Shown piece after piece: positions 42,191 through 48,502 of a DNA stretch of 48,502 bases; position 1 is the stretch's first letter; every line of letters starts with the position of its first letter. The notes below the pieces were generated by a model, which searched no databases, had not been told where the DNA came from, and saw only the letters and a program-made list of their open reading frames with translations. The translations under genes were made by a program, and so were the position numbers. The stretch lies in IMG/VR virus record IMGVR_UViG_3300033145_003419, positions 1 to 48,502 of that record, one strand, 5' to 3'. Source of the DNA: a virus.

Positions 42191-42526
42191 ATGGAGAAGA
42201 TCAAGCTCGAGCAATACCGCGGTGATACATTCCAGTTCGCCGTGCTCGTCAAGGACAGCGCCGGTGAGCCAATAAGCCTGGCGGATGCGACAGTTCGATT
42301 CACCCTCGCGGCGGAACCCGATATCACTGAAGACACGGAAGGTGTGGAGATAACCATCGATGAGGGGGCCGGTCGCATAGATGTCGCTGTCTTTTACGAG
42401 CTCATGGAGATCGACCCCGGCGCCTATCCGTTCGATGTCGTGGTGACCTTCGATGACGATACGCGCCGGACTCTGGTGCTTGGCGAACTGACAGTCAGGG
42501 ACGACGTGACTAAGGAAACCGAATGA
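42191..42526 (+). CDS. Tail/baseplate protein, BppU-N-like
   Basis: 111 residues. LEQYRGDTFQFAVLVKDSAGEPISLADATVRFTLA and LGELTVRDD match the BppU N-terminal or related Ig-like module of tail fibre attachment proteins. Four-base overlap with the next gene. It likely couples fibres to the tail tip. Confidence 0.78.
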   Translation: MEKIKLEQYRGDTFQFAVLVKDSAGEPISLADATVRFTLAAEPDITEDTEGVEITIDEGAGRIDVAVFYELMEIDPGAYPFDVVVTFDDDTRRTLVLGELTVRDDVTKETE

Positions 42527-42948
42527 GCGATCCGCAGGAAGTGATAGTCGAATATGAGACCATCGACGTGCAGCTTCTGGCCTTGCAGGAAGTGACGGTT
42601 GAACGCGAAGAGTTGGGCGTCGAGATTGGGTACGAAACCATCAACGTGGAGATCATCGATTCCGCTGTGAGTGTCCAACTCGAGACTGGTGGAAGGGGAC
42701 CGCAGGGAGAGCAGGGCCCCACCGGCCCTGCGCCAGCCGTGATCACGGAGATTCCTTCGGGCGCGGTAGATGGAGAGAACAGAACGTTCACCCTCTCATC
42801 TGAGCCTATAAAGGACACTCTCCAGGTGGCCTTGAATGGACTCATACAAGATGAGGGCGACTTTTCGCATGAGGGACTCGCGGTGATATTTCATTTGCCC
42901 CCTCTCCCGGATTACAAGATAGTAGCGCGATACTTTAAGGAGGAATGA
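42523..42948 (+). CDS. Collagen-like fibre connector
   Basis: 141 residues. N-terminal repeated beta pattern (VIVEYETIDVQLLALQEVTV and VEIGYETINVEI), a short Gly-X-Y tract (GRGPQGEQGPTGPAP), then the GENRTFTLSS...LQVALNGLIQDEGDF module repeated in the neighbours. It is a trimeric fibre component. Confidence 0.78.
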   Translation: MSDPQEVIVEYETIDVQLLALQEVTVEREELGVEIGYETINVEIIDSAVSVQLETGGRGPQGEQGPTGPAPAVITEIPSGAVDGENRTFTLSSEPIKDTLQVALNGLIQDEGDFSHEGLAVIFHLPPLPDYKIVARYFKEE

Positions 42949-44129
42949 TGGGCATAACTAAGATAGACCTCGGGGCCCAGGCAACCGCGAAAAGTGATGT
43001 CGACCTCAATAGCCACAAGATAGTAGGTCTGGCAACACCGACAGAGGCCTCGCACGCCGCGACGAAGGCATATGTCGATGCTATCTCGGCGGGCTTGGAC
43101 GTGAAAGAGTCATGCGTTTGTGCTAGCACTGCGAACGTCGTAATAGCCTCAGCCCTCGAAGCAGGAGATGTCATTGATGGCGTTACTCTTGTGGAGGGCG
43201 ATAGGGTTTTGCTCAAGGACCAAACCGCAGGAGAAGAAAACGGCATATATGTCGCAGTTGCCGCGGCAGCTGGAGTTGCAAGTCGTTCAACTGACGCCGA
43301 CGAAGATGCTGAGGTCACGCAGGGCATGTTTGTCTTCGTAGCCGAAGGTACGGCGAACGGTGGCAACGGGTGGATGTTGACAACCGATAACCCGATAACG
43401 GTTGATACAACTGCCTTGGTGTTCACGCAGTTCTCAGGTGCAGGACAGATAACCGCCGGTAGCGGTTTGACGAAGACCGGAAACACGATAGACGCAATCG
43501 GCGGGGATGGCCTCACCGCTAATGCCGACAGCCTGGAAGTCGATATCGACGGCAGCACCTTAGCGAAGAGTGGCTCGGGCCTCAAGGTTGCCGATGCGGG
43601 AGTAACCGAAACCCAGTTGCACACCTCAGTCGCTGGTGACGCACTCACTGGCGGTGGTGGTTCAGCTCTTGATGTTGCCGCTGGTACTAGCCTTGAGATC
43701 GATAGCGATACGATAAGGATCGCTGAAGCTGCTGCTGGTGATGGTTTGACCGGCGGTGGAGCTGCTGCACTAGCGGTCAGTGTGGATGACGCCACGATTG
43801 AAATCGACACGGACGCTTTGCGCGTCAAGGACGCGGGTATCGATAAGGACGCGCTCAACGTCGATGTTGCTGGTGACGGTATAGCAGGTGGCGCAGGAAC
43901 GGCTTTGTCGGTGGACAAGGTGGTCAGAGAAGCACCGTCTGGTACTATCAACGGCTCCACGGTCGAGTTCACGTTAGCGAACACGCCTGTCTCAGGGACC
44001 GAAGAACTGTTCCTGAACGGCCTCCTGCAAAACGCGGGAGGTAACGACTACACCATAGCGGCTGATACTATAACAATGGAAGTCGCGCCAGAGACAGGCG
44101 ATGCCCTACTCTGCTCATACCTGAAGTAA
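42945..44129 (+). CDS. Tail fibre protein
   Basis: 394 residues; AAGGAGGA before the start (second ATG at 42948 is better spaced). It begins with the KIVGLATPTEASHAATKAYVD fibre head typical of siphovirus fibres. Repeated GDGLTANADSLEVDIDG / GDALTGGGGSALDVAAG / GDGLTGGGAAALAVSVD units form a long beta-helical shaft. It ends with a GTINGSTVEFTLANTPVSG module. Strong repeat structure. Confidence 0.86.
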   Translation: MMGITKIDLGAQATAKSDVDLNSHKIVGLATPTEASHAATKAYVDAISAGLDVKESCVCASTANVVIASALEAGDVIDGVTLVEGDRVLLKDQTAGEENGIYVAVAAAAGVASRSTDADEDAEVTQGMFVFVAEGTANGGNGWMLTTDNPITVDTTALVFTQFSGAGQITAGSGLTKTGNTIDAIGGDGLTANADSLEVDIDGSTLAKSGSGLKVADAGVTETQLHTSVAGDALTGGGGSALDVAAGTSLEIDSDTIRIAEAAAGDGLTGGGAAALAVSVDDATIEIDTDALRVKDAGIDKDALNVDVAGDGIAGGAGTALSVDKVVREAPSGTINGSTVEFTLANTPVSGTEELFLNGLLQNAGGNDYTIAADTITMEVAPETGDALLCSYLK

Positions 44130-44139
44130 TGGAGAGAAC

Positions 44140-45915
44140 ATGGGGATAACAAAGATTCGGGACGACCAGCTTGATCTCGGAGCGGATCCTACGGAAATCA
44201 ACCTGGAGGATATCCCTGATGGCGCAACTCGCCAGGCGCTGACTACGGGGGTACAGACCGTTGATGGCGTCAAGACCTTCGGCTCGATCCCTGTTCTGCC
44301 CGCGAGCGACCCCACAACAGATAACCAAGCAGCGAGAAAGAAGTATGTAGACGATAGTCTTTTTGTCCTTTCAGCCGACTGCATCAAAGACACCCATATC
44401 GACTGGGGCGCAGGAGCCGATCAAGTTGATGCCGACGATGTTCCCGAAAGCACAGAGCGTCAATGGCTGGTGCCTAACCGTGACAATTTACTCCCCGACG
44501 AGGACTGTAGCTTCGAGGGGGGGTCGGTAGGGAATTGGGCCGCTGCCCTAAACTGTGGTTTGGCCAATGATAGCGCGAACGGCTATCACGGGTTTCGGTC
44601 GCTCAGGATGGCCGTGACCGCTAATGGCGCGGCAAATGCAACTAACACCCTAACTGCCCTTACTGATGCCGGGGCAGAGTACACTCTTGCCGCGAGGTTC
44701 TTGGGGGTGGCGGGCAGAGAATACAGAGTGATGCTTTACGATGATGTTGCCCTTTACCCCGGTGGCATAGTTATTGGTGATGGCACTTGGCAGACAGCAA
44801 CGGTGACCGCCACATTCAACGGGGCTTCGGTGGCACGTAAAGCTTACATTGCGACAACTGGCACGGCAATGGCTGGTGACATCGTTTACTGGGACGCCTG
44901 CATCCTCAAAGCCGGTGCAAGCGCAACACCGCCAACAGTTGTTAGTCCATTGACCAATGCAGCACAGACGATAGCAGGTATCAAGACCTTCTCATCAATT
45001 CCCATTCTTCCCGCAAGCGACCCAATAGCGGATAATGATGCGGCGCGCAAGAAGTACGTTGACGACCAACTCTCGGGGGCTGACCACGGAGAGTTAGCTG
45101 GGTTGGACGGTGATGACCATACTCAATATTATAACGAAGCACGAGGAGACGCAAGATATTATACACAAGCAATTTTGGATATTATCCTAAGTGGTGGTTG
45201 GTTTGACGCAAATGAAACGTGGACGTATGTAAGTGTGGATGCTCCATCATATGTATTTTCTATTGTAGGAGATAAGACAGATAAATATAGCGTGGGCATG
45301 CGTATTAAGTTGTCTGATAGTGGAATACAGTATTTTATAATTACCGGTGTAACTTGGGCAGACCCAAATACTAATATAACGGTTTATGGTGGAACAGACT
45401 ATAGCTTGTCAAGCAGTGCAATTAGTTCTCCGTGTTTTGCAATGGTTAAAGCGCCTCACGGATTCCCGCTTGACCCTGACGTATGGAGTGTGGAGGTAAC
45501 AGATGCAACTAACCGGACAGAAGATAACCCAATAGCAGCAACTTGGTACAACCTTGATGGTGGAGCCAATGTCGCAGAGATAGACATACCAATAGGTATA
45601 TGGCGTGTGAGATACAAGGTTATCGCTAGGTTTACGGCAACGGCGGAGGTTTCCGCTTCTGTATATACCACACTGTCCACAGCCAACGATGCAGAGTCCG
45701 ATAAGGATTTCACGGCACAAGCACTCAAAAAACAGGCTACAAGCGGGGCGTGTAACGTGATTTGTACTCATACTCCTATAAAGGTAATAACCCTCTCCAC
45801 CAAAGATACCTATTACCTGAACACGAAAACAAGTCATGCTGGAGGAACGACACAAATAGGCAATCTCAACACTACCGCCCCTCTTGTTATCACAGCAGAG
45901 TGCGCGTACCTATAG
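44140..45915 (+). CDS. Receptor-binding tail fibre with swapped AT-rich tip
   Basis: 591 residues. A repeated adaptor, GVKTFGSIPVLPASDP...ARKKYVDD and IKTFSSIPILPASDP...ARKKYVDD, flanks a middle carbohydrate-binding-type beta domain (GSVGNWAAALNCGLANDS; GREYRVMLYDDVAL). From about residue 345 (after YTQAILDIILSGGW) the DNA becomes visibly AT-rich and codon use shifts to the stop: the receptor-binding tip appears acquired. It ends in a beta-rich domain. It sets host range. Confidence 0.85.
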   Translation: MGITKIRDDQLDLGADPTEINLEDIPDGATRQALTTGVQTVDGVKTFGSIPVLPASDPTTDNQAARKKYVDDSLFVLSADCIKDTHIDWGAGADQVDADDVPESTERQWLVPNRDNLLPDEDCSFEGGSVGNWAAALNCGLANDSANGYHGFRSLRMAVTANGAANATNTLTALTDAGAEYTLAARFLGVAGREYRVMLYDDVALYPGGIVIGDGTWQTATVTATFNGASVARKAYIATTGTAMAGDIVYWDACILKAGASATPPTVVSPLTNAAQTIAGIKTFSSIPILPASDPIADNDAARKKYVDDQLSGADHGELAGLDGDDHTQYYNEARGDARYYTQAILDIILSGGWFDANETWTYVSVDAPSYVFSIVGDKTDKYSVGMRIKLSDSGIQYFIITGVTWADPNTNITVYGGTDYSLSSSAISSPCFAMVKAPHGFPLDPDVWSVEVTDATNRTEDNPIAATWYNLDGGANVAEIDIPIGIWRVRYKVIARFTATAEVSASVYTTLSTANDAESDKDFTAQALKKQATSGACNVICTHTPIKVITLSTKDTYYLNTKTSHAGGTTQIGNLNTTAPLVITAECAYL

Positions 45916-45925
45916 AAAGGAAGAT

Positions 45926-46024
45926 ACGACAGAACAGGAACGAGCGATACTGGAATGGCCAATAGCAGAGAGCGGCCAATCCCACGTTATCAGAGGCCAG
46001 TGGGCCGTAGACTGTGGACTATGA
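45926..46024 (+). CDS. Possible 32-residue peptide with ACG start
   Basis: A frame with coding character (EQERAILEWPIAESGQSHVIRG) follows an AAAGGAAG site but has no ATG, GTG or TTG; an ACG at 45926 is the natural start. It ends at TGA 46022, just before the next gene. Either a rare start, a mutated ATG, or remnant sequence. Weak. Confidence 0.3.
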   Translation, partial: TTEQERAILEWPIAESGQSHVIRGQWAVDCGL

Positions 46025-46033
46025 GGAGAGACT

Positions 46034-46450
46034 ATGATGGAAGAGGAAATGATGGCAGGTGAAGATGACAAGGTGAGCAAGTCGGAGTTCAGAATGTATG
46101 CTAAGGGGATCAACGGAGACCTGAGCGACATCAAGACTGCCGTGGCCAAGATGGACGACAAGATGGACCGCCACTTCGACGCACTGGACCTCAAGTTTGA
46201 GGCGGAGCGCAAGGAAGGAAGGGAAGCACACCAGCGCCTACACGGGCGGATAGACGGCGTGAACGAGAGCCTGGTAGTCGAAATGGCGGGAGTTGGAACG
46301 GAGTTCGGCACCGTCAAAGCGGGGATTGCCGAGGAGTTGAAAGACGTCAGGGGAGGCCACGTGAGCAAGGCCATGGCTGGTTTTATCGCGTTCCTGTCGT
46401 CGCTGTCGTTGGCGCTACTTGCAGTGGTGCTGACGTTGGTGCTGAAGTAG
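46034..46450 (+). CDS. XhlA-like coiled-coil lysis protein
   Basis: 138 residues. A long charged coiled coil (INGDLSDIKTAVAKMDDKMDRHF, then KEGREAHQRLHGRIDGVNESL) ends in a single membrane helix (AMAGFIAFLSSLSLALLAVVLTLVL). This is the layout of XhlA-type proteins, which help holin and endolysin lyse the cell. It precedes the endolysin with a strong terminator in between. Confidence 0.8.
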   Translation: MMEEEMMAGEDDKVSKSEFRMYAKGINGDLSDIKTAVAKMDDKMDRHFDALDLKFEAERKEGREAHQRLHGRIDGVNESLVVEMAGVGTEFGTVKAGIAEELKDVRGGHVSKAMAGFIAFLSSLSLALLAVVLTLVLK

Positions 46451-46467
46451 GTTCACAGCCAACCGGC

Positions 46468-46492
46468 GCCCCCCACCACGGGGGGCTTTTTT
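46468..46492 (+). terminator. Strong rho-independent terminator before the endolysin
   Basis: Seven-base perfect stem GCCCCCC/GGGGGGC with a five-base loop and six T. It lies 18 bases after the XhlA-like stop and before the endolysin ribosome site, so lysis genes need read-through or another promoter. Confidence 0.9.
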
Positions 46493-46506
46493 AATGGGAG
46501 AAAACA

Positions 46507-47538
46507 ATGATCCCTGAAGTACGCGGGCTTTGCCATTGCCCGATATGTGATAAGGATTACCTTGGTAATCCCACCACTGACCAGGTGTGCATGGGGTGCT
46601 GGACCGCTGAACGCTCCGAGGCACAGATGGTCGCTGAGCTTGTGGAGCTTCAGGAGCGCGAGCCAACCGGAGCTGGCGGCTGGAACTTCTACCAGCTCCC
46701 GAACACAGTCCGCCTGATGAGCCGAGCGGATGTGCTGGATTACCTGGCGGAGATGCCGAAGGACCGGGAGATAGATCGGGCGGTAGGCCACAACAGCGCT
46801 ACCCCGCCGGCCAACGGTATCGGAGTGGTCATTGGCTGGCAGCACTACCACATCTTCCACAACGGCTGGAGGGATGGCGGTTACCACTGGGCGATAACTC
46901 CAGACGGCTTGATCTACATCATGCGAAACCTGGTCTATACCGGGGCTCACGCCCACGCTGAGGGCAACCGTGGTTCTATGGGTTGGGTAATGGGGGGCAA
47001 CTTCTCAGGTGCCGGGGGGCTGCCAACACAGGCACAACAGGCCAGCGCGGCCTTCCTTTGCGCGGCTCACCGGGCGACGTTCGGCTACGGCTGCGATCAG
47101 GAGTGGGGGCACCGGTGGGTAGATCTGCATCCCACGTCTTGCCCGGGGACAAACCTTTCACTTGAACACCTTCGATCTTTCGTTTGCAAAGAGCCGGAAC
47201 AGGAGGAGGAGAACATGGGATTCGCAGCAACGACAGTCAAGATGAGGGCAGGAGACCAGTACCGCTATTCAGCATGGTTGAGCCACGCCAACAAGCAGCT
47301 GCTGTGGGTGGATGTCACCAGCGATACCAACGAGAAGTCGAAATTCCGCTTTCAGCCGCGACGCGACAACGGTCACTGGATCGGCCAGGCGGAGACCGAC
47401 AGCATTGAGGGTGAGAGCATCACCAAGCGGTGGGAGATCGGCGAGTTCTTCAACGTGCGGGAGATCGGCGGCCTCACGCTGAAGATGGAGTGCCTGGAGG
47501 GTGAGATAACAGTCAAGTTCGCGGAGTCGGCGAGGTAG
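46507..47538 (+). CDS. Endolysin: zinc ribbon, amidase domain, wall-binding domain
   Basis: 343 residues. An N-terminal zinc ribbon (Cys11, 14, 28, 31) is unusual. The amidase-2/PGRP domain (about 60-225) has GHNSATP (His95), HIFHNGWRDGGYHWAI (His127) and HPTSCPG (Cys212), so zinc ligands are kept. It cleaves MurNAc-L-Ala. A linker EPEQEEEN and a beta-rich C-terminal domain (about 237-343) follow, likely wall binding. An in-frame ATG at 47215 with AGGAGGAG upstream would make the C-terminal domain alone. Confidence 0.9.
   Translation: MIPEVRGLCHCPICDKDYLGNPTTDQVCMGCWTAERSEAQMVAELVELQEREPTGAGGWNFYQLPNTVRLMSRADVLDYLAEMPKDREIDRAVGHNSATPPANGIGVVIGWQHYHIFHNGWRDGGYHWAITPDGLIYIMRNLVYTGAHAHAEGNRGSMGWVMGGNFSGAGGLPTQAQQASAAFLCAAHRATFGYGCDQEWGHRWVDLHPTSCPGTNLSLEHLRSFVCKEPEQEEENMGFAATTVKMRAGDQYRYSAWLSHANKQLLWVDVTSDTNEKSKFRFQPRRDNGHWIGQAETDSIEGESITKRWEIGEFFNVREIGGLTLKMECLEGEITVKFAESAR
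47215..47538 (+). CDS. Nested in-frame wall-binding domain of endolysin
   Basis: 107 residues from internal ATG 47215 (Met237), behind AGGAGGAGAAC. Known multimeric endolysins of clostridial and enterococcal phages use the same trick to supply extra binding domains. Here supported by the ribosome site, position exactly at the domain border and acidic linker. Confidence 0.62.
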   Translation: MGFAATTVKMRAGDQYRYSAWLSHANKQLLWVDVTSDTNEKSKFRFQPRRDNGHWIGQAETDSIEGESITKRWEIGEFFNVREIGGLTLKMECLEGEITVKFAESAR

Positions 47539-47542
47539 GGTG

Positions 47543-47716
47543 ATGTTCGAGTTTGAGCGGGTGGTCAAGGACAGCGGGAAAATATTCGAGGCGACGCTCT
47601 ACCGACTGCTCAACGCCGTCCACGCGGAAGGTGTGTATAACGGCAAGGTTCAACGGCAATTCAGGAGGACGGAAAGACATATCGCGAAGCTGATCGAGAT
47701 GATGAGGAGGAGGTAG
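47543..47716 (+). CDS. Small helical protein of the lysis module
   Basis: 57 residues from ATG 47543 (GTG 47540 is possible), GAGGTAGGG upstream. Helical and basic: FEFERVVKDSGKIFEATLYRLLNA and ERHIAKLIEMMRRR. It sits between endolysin and holin, four bases after the endolysin stop. It may be a holin partner or antiholin; no membrane helix is seen. Confidence 0.6.
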   Translation: MFEFERVVKDSGKIFEATLYRLLNAVHAEGVYNGKVQRQFRRTERHIAKLIEMMRRR

Positions 47717-47718
47717 AC

Positions 47719-47985
47719 ATGAACGTACCCGAATTGATGGCGGTTGGGATCGCTGGGATATTCATCCTGATCACGATAGTGAGACAGGCGGTAAGCATCC
47801 CGAGCAAGTATATCCCGCTTATCAGCCTGTTCCTGGGGATCGGGCTGGCCGTGTACGTGGGGCTCACCAAGCAGGTGGATGTCATTGAGCTTATACTCAC
47901 GGCGTTGCTGCCGGCGCTCGGGGCTTCTGGCGTGCACTCCACGTACAACACTTACAAGCATCCAGAACGAAGTACTCTACAATAA
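47719..47985 (+). CDS. Holin
   Basis: 88 residues with a perfect GGAGGAGGT site. Three hydrophobic helices: LMAVGIAGIFILITIV, YIPLISLFLGIGLAVYVGL, VIELILTALLPALGASG, then a charged tail. It fits small phage holins that permeabilise the membrane and free the endolysin. Confidence 0.85.
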   Translation: MNVPELMAVGIAGIFILITIVRQAVSIPSKYIPLISLFLGIGLAVYVGLTKQVDVIELILTALLPALGASGVHSTYNTYKHPERSTLQ

Positions 47986-48008
47986 TATTGCAAGGAAAGT
48001 CACCCCTG

Positions 48009-48371
48009 GTGACCTGGATCCTCGACGTTCCCCTGGTCCCGCCTTCGCTAAACGAATGGCAGCGTATGTGTTGGCGGGACCGGATCCCCTTCACCGAAGA
48101 GTGGGATAGGGCTATCTGGGCGTTGTGCCTGGAACAGCACGTTCCCCAACTGGAGAGAATCGATCTCAATATTGAGATTTACTTCAAGGACAAGCGCCGG
48201 CGTGACTATGACAACCAGGCCACGGCGTTCAAGCTATCCCTTGATGCACTCGTTCACGCCGGCATACTTCCCGACGATAACCCCCGCCACCTGGTCCGCC
48301 CGATGTTCCCCGCGATCCTGTGCGATCGGAAGTATCCCCACACGGAAATCACCATTGTCCCCAGGCAATAA
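48009..48371 (+). CDS. RusA-like Holliday junction resolvase
   Basis: 120 residues from GTG 48009; TTG 47988 extends it by seven but lacks a ribosome site, while AAGGAAAG lies between. LDVPLVPPSLNEWQ, KDKRRRDYDNQATAFKLSLDALVHAGILPDDN holds the acidic residues typical of RusA. It resolves branched DNA during replication and packaging. RusA usually lies in the early region; here it is the last phage gene, two bases from the convergent pilin frame. Confidence 0.82.
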   Translation: MTWILDVPLVPPSLNEWQRMCWRDRIPFTEEWDRAIWALCLEQHVPQLERIDLNIEIYFKDKRRRDYDNQATAFKLSLDALVHAGILPDDNPRHLVRPMFPAILCDRKYPHTEITIVPRQ

Positions 48372-48373
48372 CG

Positions 48374-48502
48374 CTATCCTGCTCGATATATTGCCCACGC
48401 TATTAGAGCACCGGCTACCGCCGACGCCCCCAGTATCACCAGCGCGTACTCGGCGGTGGTCTGGGCCTCCTCCTCGCGAATCAGCCGCTTGATCTCTTCC
48501 AT
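48374..48502 (-). CDS. Flp/Fap-pilin-like protein, probably host gene truncated at attR
   Basis: 42 residues from ATG at the last base of the window. A charged leader EEIKRLIREEEAQ is followed by TTAEYALVILGASAVAGALIAWA, the Flp-type pilin helix with its Glu-Tyr after the cleavage site. Flp pilins usually go on for 10-20 residues past the helix; this one ends IYRAG. It reads against all phage late genes and is likely the host gene at the right junction, with its tail replaced by phage DNA. Could alternatively be complete. Confidence 0.72.
   Translation of the reverse strand: MEEIKRLIREEEAQTTAEYALVILGASAVAGALIAWAIYRAG

Noticed and set aside
42935-43984. 349-residue minus-strand frame
   Set aside because: Ala/Ser/Pro-rich complement of the repetitive fibre gene, with no start signal.

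Overview
The window holds a nearly complete temperate siphovirus (HK97-type head, long non-contractile tail), almost certainly an integrated prophage. The left edge is a large serine integrase (minus strand). The right edge is a short minus-strand Flp-pilin-like reading frame that looks like host sequence cut by the insertion. The host is a moderately GC-rich bacterium. The pilin style (EEEAQTTAEYALVILGAS) would fit an actinobacterium or a related deep lineage, but I cannot fix the taxon. The length equals that of phage lambda, but the gene content is unrelated to it.

Layout. (1) 1-11458, all minus: the lysogeny/accessory arm, running from the XRE repressor back to the integrase. It carries an ImmA/IrrE-type protease, a toxin-antitoxin-chaperone (TAC) unit with a HicB-like antitoxin and a SecB-like chaperone, two lipoproteins (one with ankyrin repeats), a beta-class DNA methyltransferase fused to an Mrr-like nuclease in a tightly coupled four-gene operon, a stand-alone HsdR-N-like nuclease, and a REC-PAS response regulator. 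(2) 11459-11610: divergent operator region. (3) 11611-22879, plus: early region with a Cro-like protein, a phiC31 gp3-like recombination directionality factor, a Cas4/RecB-like nuclease, an SbcC/RecF-like ATPase, a replication initiator with an embedded lambda-type iteron origin, and a run of about ten very small cysteine-rich proteins. Two minus-strand inserts interrupt it: a zinc-ribbon gene with its own promoter, and a tRNA-Gly(CCC) with its own terminator. (4) 22880-23008: a TATAAT box followed by two tandem terminators, resembling an antitermination-controlled late leader. (5) 23009-48371, plus: late region with HNH proteins, terminases, portal, Mu-F-like protein, protease/scaffold and capsid; then a five-gene glycan-modification cassette (GT2, GT-B, SGNH, FkbM, frameshifted GT-B); then connectors, tail tube, tail chaperones, tape measure, tail tip and fibres; then lysis (XhlA-like protein, amidase endolysin, holin) and a RusA-like resolvase.

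How it works together. Repressor and Cro-like protein act at 11459-11610, and the ImmA/IrrE protease may relieve repression. The serine integrase and the gp3-like factor would give integration and directional excision. The initiator binds its own gene to start replication, and the Cas4-like nuclease and SbcC-like ATPase supply recombination. The head, tail and lysis genes are strongly overlapped. Three late genes carry strong in-frame internal ribosome sites (scaffold, a small C2H2 protein, and the endolysin wall-binding domain), so several proteins are probably made in two forms. All function calls come from reading motifs by eye; no database search was run.
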